A DNA stretch of 27,923 bases from a bacterium. GTDB lineage: Bacteria > UBP18 > UBA7526. The DNA lies in contig DRGV01000057.1 in assembly GCA_011049955.1 (NCBI GenBank), forward strand, positions 1 through 27,923. Direction: 5' to 3'. This document shows, one piece after another, positions 22,449-27,923 of the stretch. The notes beneath the pieces are model-generated. The model saw nothing but the letters and a program-made list of their open reading frames with translations. It was not told the origin of the DNA and did no database searches. Position numbers and translations under genes: made by a program. Position 1 is the stretch's first letter. Each line of letters begins with the position of its first letter.

Positions 22449-23354
22449 ATGGTAGTATTGAATCAGAACTATTTCTCCGGCTGGCGGGTCAAGGGTTTCC
22501 CAGGGGCCAAGGCTATCTTTTACAGGGGTAAGATCGGTATTCCGGTTCCTCCCGGTCAACACCAGCTGAAGGTTTACTTCTGGCCTCGCACCTTTATCTG
22601 GGGACTCTCTCTAACGCTACTGGCCATTGGCCTCTCTCTCTGGTTTCTGATACGCCCTTTTCGAAAAATCTGGTTTGTAATAATAGTATCCATATTGTTT
22701 GTAATATCCGGTAGTTATCTTCTCTTTGGCCTTCAATCCCCACCTCAAATTCAGACCATAAAGCAGGCTCTGGATAAGGAGTTTGCCGGCGATTTAGAGG
22801 GGGCAGCAACTGATTTCAAGACCGCCTTAACCTATTACCCTGAGAGTTATCCAGTCTATCATCAACTGGGTCTAATTCTTACTAAACTGGGCCGTTTCCC
22901 GGAAGCAGTGAGATATTATCAGAAGGCCCTACAACTCTGGCCCCATTGGCAGGAGAAGCCCTATTATTTTGGCCTGGCCTTTTACCATGGCGGAGAATTC
23001 GCTGAGGCCATTAAATCCTTTCGGGAAGAAATAAGACGATTCCCGGGTCACTTAGAAGCAATTAATAATTTAGCCTGGCTCTTGGCTACCGTTCCTCAGG
23101 AGGATTTGCGCGATGGTTCCGAAGCCCTCCGATTGGCCAAAAGAGCCTGCGAGGCTACGGGTTATAATAACCCTATCTTTCTTAATACCTTAGCTGCGGC
23201 CTATGCCGAGACCGGTCGGTTCGAGAAAGCCATCCAGACTGCCCAGGAGGCAATAGAAAAAGCATTATTAAACGGACAGAAGCCGCTTGCCGAAAAGATC
23301 CAGAAACGTTTGAAAATGTATCAGACTCATCAGCCATACCGAGGATACAGATAG
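22449..23354 (+). CDS. C-terminal part of the frameshifted YfhO/TPR protein
   Basis: This frame is the continuation of the gene at 20903. Homology to the neighbour begins upstream of the first ATG, at about 22272, directly after the G run (GEIAATYTDIYFGRSAIP). It has a beta-rich domain (VLNQNYFSGWRVKGFPGAKAIF), two membrane helices (about 22600-22735), then about four TPR repeats (GDLEGAATDFKTAL, GRFPEAVRYYQKAL, GEFAEAIKSFREEI, GRFEKAIQTAQEA). The segment LAWLLATxPxxDLRDGxEALxLA is common in TPR proteins of PVC and related phyla. As a separate product the ATG at 22449 would begin within the beta domain, so independent function is doubtful. Confidence 0.7.
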   Translation: MVVLNQNYFSGWRVKGFPGAKAIFYRGKIGIPVPPGQHQLKVYFWPRTFIWGLSLTLLAIGLSLWFLIRPFRKIWFVIIVSILFVISGSYLLFGLQSPPQIQTIKQALDKEFAGDLEGAATDFKTALTYYPESYPVYHQLGLILTKLGRFPEAVRYYQKALQLWPHWQEKPYYFGLAFYHGGEFAEAIKSFREEIRRFPGHLEAINNLAWLLATVPQEDLRDGSEALRLAKRACEATGYNNPIFLNTLAAAYAETGRFEKAIQTAQEAIEKALLNGQKPLAEKIQKRLKMYQTHQPYRGYR

Positions 23355-23374
23355 TAATTCCCGAGGTTGCTTAA

Positions 23375-25780
23375 ATGAAGCGTTCTATCTCTCACTTCCT
23401 AATTCTGACTTTCCTGGCCCTTCTTTTTCTCTCTCCCATCCTATCTCACATCGATTATTGGGGTATCCATGATTGGGATCCCATTGCCTCCGAAGTTCTT
23501 GCTACCCCTCGAGATAGTATTCTAAAATATGGTCAATGGCCCCTCTGGAATCCCTATTTAGGTGGCGGGGAACCATCGCTGGGGAGTGTAGTCAATTTCT
23601 ATTTGTCCCCCTTATTTGCTTTAATTCTTTTATTTGGTCCGGTGGTAGGTATCAAACTCCTGGCCATAGTCTCTATGGTCATCGGCCTGGTGGGGATGTT
23701 CAAACTTGCCCGAGAGTGGGGGATTAAGACCACCGGAGCCTATTTGGCAGCCCTAATCTTTATGTTCAGCAGCCATTTCCCCCTAAGAATTGCTCAGGGG
23801 GCAGTGGAGTATTATGGACAATTCTGGCTGCCCTGGATTCTACTCTTTGCCAGCCGGGTGGTAGACAGGCCAGAAAAGTGGGTAAAGAACAGCATTTGGA
23901 CAGCAATTTTTCTCGGGTTTGCCTTCCTGCAGGGTGGTTCCTTTCATCCCATATTGAATCTTCTTATTCTCTCACTTTTCTTTCTTATTCGTCTTATCCA
24001 ATTACGCCATATGCGAAGTCTATTGAGCTTGGGACTGATACTCATTCTCTTCTTCTCTCTGGCCTCTATCCGACTTCTACCAGTCATGGAACTCAGTCAG
24101 TCGGCCTGGCGGGTGATGGCTGTAGAGGAGGGGCAGGCGGAGGGGTTGGCTGTGCTGCCCGCTGCCTTTTTAGGACGGGACCAGATGATACGTTCCCCGG
24201 CAAGAACAGAACGCCTTCGATCTCCGAGTACCTGGCACTGGGAGGATTATGGCTCTTATGTGGGTTGGCTTCCTGTTCTTCTGGCACTTTTAGGCCTTGC
24301 TACCTGGAAGAGGAAGCGAGTTCTACTGGGAATATTACTCATTTTCTTCATCCTGCTCTATCTTGGCCGTCTATCCCCAATCAACCTCTGGTCTTTCTTT
24401 TACCGCTTGCCCTTATTCCATTGGATGAGATTTCCTTCCCGCTCCTCCTATATCATTTCCCTCATTATCGCCCTATCAGCAGGTTATGGTTTAACTCGTC
24501 TAAGAGATTATTTTGGTGCTCGGCGAAGGAAAATAATCCTTGGAAATACTTTGACTGCCTTGTTACTTATCTTCGTCTTCTTTGACCTAACTATGGTCAG
24601 TCGACCCATATTGAGAATCGCTTATATCTATCCCCCTCAGCAGGTCGAAGAGTCTGCCTATCGAAAAGACCCTATCTACAACTCATATCACTTGATAGGT
24701 AGCTATGACCCACTCTATATGAAATATCTTCAGAGAAGTGGAAAGCCAGGCCTTGATGACCCCCAAACTAATGCTGATATCCTACCCGGCCAGAGCGCTA
24801 TTGCTATAGGGGCACCAGCCTATCAGGGAGAATGGTATTTAGCCAAGTCCGGAACTAGAAACTACTGCCGACTGAAGAGGTTTACCCCCAATGCCATCTG
24901 GCTCGAGGTCTCTACGGTAAGGTCCAATACGGTAGTATTAAACCAGAACTATTTCTCTGGCTGGCGGGTCAAGGGTTTTCCAGGGGCCAAGGCTATCTTT
25001 TACAGGGGTAAGATCGGTATTCCGGTTCCTCCCGGTCAACACCAGCTGAAGGTTTACTTCTGGCCTCGCACCTTTATCTGGGGACTCTCTCTAACACTAC
25101 TGGCCATTGGCCTTTCTCTCTGGTTTCTCTTGCGACCTTTTCGACCAGTTTACTTTATAATTGTAGCATCCGTATTATTTACAATATCTGTTAGTTATCT
25201 TCTCTTCGCTCTTCAATCCCCACCTCAAATTCAGACTATAAGGCAAGCCCTGGATAAGGAATTTACCGGTGATTTAGAAGGAGCAGTAGCCGATTTCAAG
25301 ACCGCCCTGATTCATTACCCTGATAGTTTCCTTGTCTCTTATCAGCTGGCCCTGGATTCGGCCAGACTGGGCCGCTACAAGGAAGCAAGCATGTTTTACC
25401 AGAAGGCTTTGTATCTCTATCCGGCTGATAGGAAAATCCCTTATAAGATCGATCATTTAGCCCGATTGCCAGAATATAATGAGAAGGTGAATAGCTTAGC
25501 CTGGCTTTTGGCCACTGCTCCCCGGCCGGATTTGCGTGACAGTGCTCAGGCCCTATCATTAGCCAAAAGAGTATGCGAGAATACCGGCTACAATAATCCA
25601 AAATTCCTGGATACCCTGGCTGCGGCTTATGCCAAGACTGGTCAGTTTGAAAAAGCCATCCAGACCGCCCAAGAGGCAAAGCAGAAAGCATTGTTAAGTG
25701 GCCAGAAACCTCTTGCCGAAAAAATAAAGAAACGTTTGAAAATATATCAGGCCCATCGGCCATACCGAGAACCCATATGA
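23375..25780 (+). CDS. YfhO-type membrane protein with C-terminal TPR repeats
   Basis: An intact 801-residue paralogue of the preceding split gene. The first helix (10-24) is followed by IDYWGIHDWDP with Asp33 and Asp35 in the first outer loop and by WNPY at 58-61, which in GT-C glycosyltransferases is the region that handles the lipid-linked sugar. About 10 helices follow to near residue 440, then a beta-rich domain with VVLNQNYFSGWRVKGFPGAKAI, two more helices and TPR repeats from about 615 to 790. One TPR is degenerate compared with the upstream copy (KIDHLARLPEYNEKV replaces a full repeat), which explains the shorter length. GAGG lies 8 nt before the ATG. A 116-bp stretch is identical to the upstream copy, a sign of recent gene conversion. 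It probably moves a sugar onto a surface polymer or protein. Confidence 0.8.
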   Translation: MKRSISHFLILTFLALLFLSPILSHIDYWGIHDWDPIASEVLATPRDSILKYGQWPLWNPYLGGGEPSLGSVVNFYLSPLFALILLFGPVVGIKLLAIVSMVIGLVGMFKLAREWGIKTTGAYLAALIFMFSSHFPLRIAQGAVEYYGQFWLPWILLFASRVVDRPEKWVKNSIWTAIFLGFAFLQGGSFHPILNLLILSLFFLIRLIQLRHMRSLLSLGLILILFFSLASIRLLPVMELSQSAWRVMAVEEGQAEGLAVLPAAFLGRDQMIRSPARTERLRSPSTWHWEDYGSYVGWLPVLLALLGLATWKRKRVLLGILLIFFILLYLGRLSPINLWSFFYRLPLFHWMRFPSRSSYIISLIIALSAGYGLTRLRDYFGARRRKIILGNTLTALLLIFVFFDLTMVSRPILRIAYIYPPQQVEESAYRKDPIYNSYHLIGSYDPLYMKYLQRSGKPGLDDPQTNADILPGQSAIAIGAPAYQGEWYLAKSGTRNYCRLKRFTPNAIWLEVSTVRSNTVVLNQNYFSGWRVKGFPGAKAIFYRGKIGIPVPPGQHQLKVYFWPRTFIWGLSLTLLAIGLSLWFLLRPFRPVYFIIVASVLFTISVSYLLFALQSPPQIQTIRQALDKEFTGDLEGAVADFKTALIHYPDSFLVSYQLALDSARLGRYKEASMFYQKALYLYPADRKIPYKIDHLARLPEYNEKVNSLAWLLATAPRPDLRDSAQALSLAKRVCENTGYNNPKFLDTLAAAYAKTGQFEKAIQTAQEAKQKALLSGQKPLAEKIKKRLKIYQAHRPYREPI

Positions 25781-25837
25781 AATTTCCTGAAATAATTTTT
25801 CTGTTTATGATGATTGGCAAACCACAATAAAAAATAC

Positions 25838-25866
25838 TTGCAAATGGAAATAGAATATGTTATAAT
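25838..25866 (+). promoter_or_regulatory. Strong sigma-70-type promoter
   Basis: TTGCAA at 25838-25843 and a perfect TATAAT at 25861-25866 are separated by 17 nt. The start codon follows at 25895 with GGAGGTGA at 25881-25888. This is the best promoter in the window and suggests strong expression of the small gene downstream. Confidence 0.75.
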
Positions 25867-25894
25867 AACAAAATAGAAGGGGAGGTGATTAGAG

Positions 25895-26425
25895 ATGTTG
25901 AGAGATAAGAGAGGAGTTACCCTGGCAGGATTGATCGTGGTGCTCATCGTTATCCTGGCAATTGGCTTTGGGATATACAGGTTACTCTTTACTACCAAGT
26001 CTCTAAAAATTAAGCATTTGGAGGATATGTACATTGTTACCACCCGAAGTTCGGTAGAACGTGGATGGGCAATTGCTGCTGATTATAGGGGAGCAAGAGA
26101 AAAAGAATTTGTTTTTGGGCAGGTAATTGATAATTCAACTGTGTATACGGATGTTGGCTCTGCAGAAAGTTTACAGAGGGTTCGTATTGTAGTTAACCAG
26201 GCCCCAGATGTCGCAGAAGGGGAAAAGGTGAACATTCAGGCTGGTGACAGGGTAGAACTTACCTACGATGGCGGTCGGAAGTTGTTGGTTTATCTTCCCA
26301 GGCTCACCCAGGAGGATCTGACTTTACAGGATTGGGGATTGTATGAATTTGAATTGTATGTAGCCGCTGACGGGTCCACCTATTATGATGAGAAGTTGAC
26401 CCAGCTGGCTCAGTCAGCTCCTTAG
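25895..26425 (+). CDS. Small pilin-like membrane-anchored protein of unknown function
   Basis: A 176-residue protein. The N-terminus (MLRDKRGVTLAGLIVVLIVILAIGFG) looks like a type IV prepilin: a basic leader, Gly, then a hydrophobic helix beginning VTLAGLIVV. The Glu normally at +5 is Gly here, so normal pilin assembly would be impaired; it could instead be a single-span membrane protein. The rest is soluble, charged and mostly beta (RVRIVVNQAPDVAEGEKVNIQAGDRVELTYDGG). No known domain is recognised. Strong ribosome binding (GGAGGTGA, 6 nt from the ATG) and a strong promoter predict high expression, unusual for a minor component. Its neighbours are YfhO-like proteins. Confidence 0.65.
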   Translation: MLRDKRGVTLAGLIVVLIVILAIGFGIYRLLFTTKSLKIKHLEDMYIVTTRSSVERGWAIAADYRGAREKEFVFGQVIDNSTVYTDVGSAESLQRVRIVVNQAPDVAEGEKVNIQAGDRVELTYDGGRKLLVYLPRLTQEDLTLQDWGLYEFELYVAADGSTYYDEKLTQLAQSAP

Positions 26426-26732
26426 AGTGCTACCCTTATAAGATAAGCAAGATACTGAACCTTTACATTTTTCGTTTTTCGGTATACGTTAAAAGATGTA
26501 AGGCTATCCGGGTATCCGGATGTTCTAGTCCCCGATCGCCGGATTACCGGGGAACCTTGACCGATTGACCCCGTAGATAAGTTTCACTATCAACGGGGTT
26601 GACGGTGAACGGCAAATTTGTGAAAGTCGAGTAAAATATTAAAATCTTATCAAAAGGCCTACTTTTTAATAGTAGGCTTTTTGATTTTTGGACTTAATTA
26701 TGGTATATTACACGTAATACCGGGGAACTAAA
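26426..26732 (+). promoter_or_regulatory. Structured leader or small RNA region with alternative hairpins
   Basis: This spacer holds no open frame of note. CCCCG at 26530-26534 pairs with CGGGG at 26548-26552. Hairpin A pairs CCCCGT and GATA (26569-26579) with TATC and ACGGGG (26588-26598). Hairpin B pairs TTCAC and TCAAC (26583-26594) with GTTGA and GTGAA (26598-26609). A and B overlap and exclude each other, and a terminator follows at 26652. This is the layout of an attenuator, riboswitch or small RNA, but it matches no riboswitch class I know. It could also be another word-repeat spacer (ATCCGG and TTGACC each occur twice). Confidence 0.4.
26652..26689 (+). terminator. Intrinsic terminator
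   Basis: GCCTACT at 26657-26663 pairs with AGTAGGC at 26671-26677 around a 7-nt loop; flanking A and T runs extend the stem, and TTTTTGATTTTT follows. It would end transcripts from the pilin-like gene or from the structured region before it, 44 nt ahead of the next start. Confidence 0.8.
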
Positions 26733-27923
26733 ATGAGAAGAAAGCAAAGTCGATTAGCGTTTATCTTAAGCAAGAAAGACCTTTCCTACTTTGCTATACT
26801 ATTACTTCTCACCCTTATCTTCTTTGGGAAGGTTATCTTCGCTCCCCGTAATGTGGTTTTGGGCAGTCCAGATTATGATATTCGTTCATTATTCTTTGCC
26901 TGGCGCTGGTTTGGCTTTCACAACTTAGCCCAGGGTATTCTTCCTCTCTGGAATCCCTATGTCTTTTCCGGCCTACCATTTATGGCGGGAATGCAATCTG
27001 CCCTCTTTTATCCCCTCAATTTCCTTTACTTAATTCTCCCTACCCATTTTGCCATTAATTACAGTATCATTCTCCATTTCTTCCTCTCCGGTGTATTCTT
27101 CTACTATTTTATCCGTTATTTAAATATAGAAAGGTTCTCCGCCTTTATCTCCAGTCTAATCTATATGTTTGCTGCCACCCAGGTCGGACGTATCTATGCC
27201 GGCCATCTCACCGTTCTTTCCACCATAATCTGGATTCCTCTCTTGTTTCTTTTCTTAGAGAAGTATTTCAGAGAAGATGGATTTCTCTACATTATCTTAG
27301 CAGGCCTTATTCTGGCCCTTCAGATATTAGCCGGATATATTCAGGTTGTCTTCTATACTGCTATCGGGCTCTTTCTCTATTTCCTCTTTCGAACCACAGT
27401 CCTCTACCGGGAAAAAAGAAGAGCAAAGTTGTTGGTTCGTCATAGCCTGGCCTTTATCGTTCTTGTAGCCAGCGGGTTTCTCTTATCCGCCCTACAACTC
27501 ATTCCTACCTTAGAACTGGTCCAGCATTCTATCCGTCAGGCCGCCACCTATGATTTTTACGCCTCTTTCTCTTTCCCTCCAGAAAATCTCATTACCCTTT
27601 TTACCCCGGAGATTTTTGGTAACAATATCGCTCTTACCTACTGGGGCAGAGGTAATTTCTGGGAGATGAGTGCCTATCTTGGTATCCTTCCCTTAATCCT
27701 TGTGCTAATAGCAATAATTTTTAGAAGAGATAAGTATACCTCCTTCTTTGCCGGTCTGGCTATCCTCAGCATCGTTTTAGCTTTAGGCAGGTATACTCCG
27801 CTCTTTAAGTTTTTGTACTCCTATGTGCCTGGCTTCAATCTTTTTAGGGGTAACTCCAAATTTATTTTCCTTACTACCTTTTCCTTAGCCACCTTATCTG
27901 GTTTTGGTATTCAGGTTCTATTA
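26733..27923 (+). CDS. YfhO-type membrane protein, N-terminal part (runs off the window)
   Basis: The frame from the ATG at 26733 stays open to the last base and gives 397 residues with no stop, so the gene is cut by the window edge. GGGGA lies 7 nt before the start. The first helix (about 18-36) is followed by an outer loop with GSPDYD (Asp47, Asp49) and by PLWNPYVFSGLP at 71-82, the same Asp-pair and WNPY plan as the two upstream genes but far more diverged. Further helices include FLSGVFFYYFIRYL and the LILALQILAGYIQVVFYT segment typical of YfhO. It is probably a GT-C-type glycosyltransferase acting on a lipid-linked sugar; whether a TPR tail is present cannot be seen. Confidence 0.8.
   Translation, partial: MRRKQSRLAFILSKKDLSYFAILLLLTLIFFGKVIFAPRNVVLGSPDYDIRSLFFAWRWFGFHNLAQGILPLWNPYVFSGLPFMAGMQSALFYPLNFLYLILPTHFAINYSIILHFFLSGVFFYYFIRYLNIERFSAFISSLIYMFAATQVGRIYAGHLTVLSTIIWIPLLFLFLEKYFREDGFLYIILAGLILALQILAGYIQVVFYTAIGLFLYFLFRTTVLYREKRRAKLLVRHSLAFIVLVASGFLLSALQLIPTLELVQHSIRQAATYDFYASFSFPPENLITLFTPEIFGNNIALTYWGRGNFWEMSAYLGILPLILVLIAIIFRRDKYTSFFAGLAILSIVLALGRYTPLFKFLYSYVPGFNLFRGNSKFIFLTTFSLATLSGFGIQVLL

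Noticed and set aside
23878..24585. 235-codon open frame on +
   Set aside because: It is a shadow frame inside the intact YfhO/TPR gene, with low-complexity Ser/Gly/Pro composition and no ribosome binding site.
26426..26732. Cobalamin riboswitch, which would fit the B12 enzymes
   Set aside because: I see no B12-box or the expected multi-stem core, and the region precedes a YfhO-type gene, not the B12-radical SAM genes.
1..27923. tRNA and rRNA genes, insertion sequences, replication origin
   Set aside because: I found no cloverleaf-like sequence, rRNA motif, transposase frame or DnaA-box cluster when reading both strands.

Overview
The window comes from a bacterium I cannot name. Type IV pilus genes, many B12-binding radical SAM enzymes, YfhO-type membrane proteins with TPR tails, and spacers full of short word-like repeats are typical of uncultured anaerobes of the Omnitrophota/PVC kind. 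That placement is an inference from gene content, not a measurement.

Layout. (1) 1-1400: the end of one gene, then a type IV prepilin and a PilX-like pilus protein, all on +. (2) 1401-2096: a gene-free stretch of direct repeats and GC-rich palindromes. (3) 2097-18436: a one-direction array of 14 genes with overlaps or very short gaps, broken only by a 213-nt spacer at 11660-11872. It holds an FAD amine-oxidase-like protein, a DegT/DnrJ/EryC1 aminotransferase, two B12-independent radical SAM proteins (one with a tetraether-synthase/MJ0619-like N-terminus), a pair of U32 proteins with the cysteine spacing of UbiU and UbiV, two B12-radical SAM proteins, a GNAT acetyltransferase, another radical SAM/SPASM-like protein, two more B12-radical SAM proteins, a SAM methyltransferase and a further radical SAM protein. 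(4) 18453-20752: a two-gene operon on the minus strand, a PP-loop ATPase followed by a fifth B12-radical SAM protein, convergent with the array. (5) 20903-27923: three YfhO-type multi-spanning membrane proteins. The first two are tandem paralogues ending in TPR repeats, and the first is split by a frameshift. Between the second and third lies a small pilin-like gene with a clear sigma-70 promoter and a structured spacer ending in an intrinsic terminator.

How the genes may work together. Nine radical SAM proteins, five of them with B12 domains, plus a UbiU/UbiV-like pair stand within 16 kb, with several genes joined by ATGA or longer overlaps. This points to one oxygen-independent pathway that functionalises unactivated carbons (methylation, hydroxylation or C-C coupling). 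The aminotransferase, acetyltransferase, FAD enzyme, methyltransferase and nearby GT-C-type membrane proteins suggest a modified lipid or cell-surface glycan, but the substrate cannot be read from the sequence. This is the best candidate here for an undescribed system.

A second theme is repeat invasion of genes. A perfect palindrome lies in frame in a prepilin leader, and an 8-bp degenerate tandem repeat of the kind found in a spacer also lies in frame in the aminotransferase.
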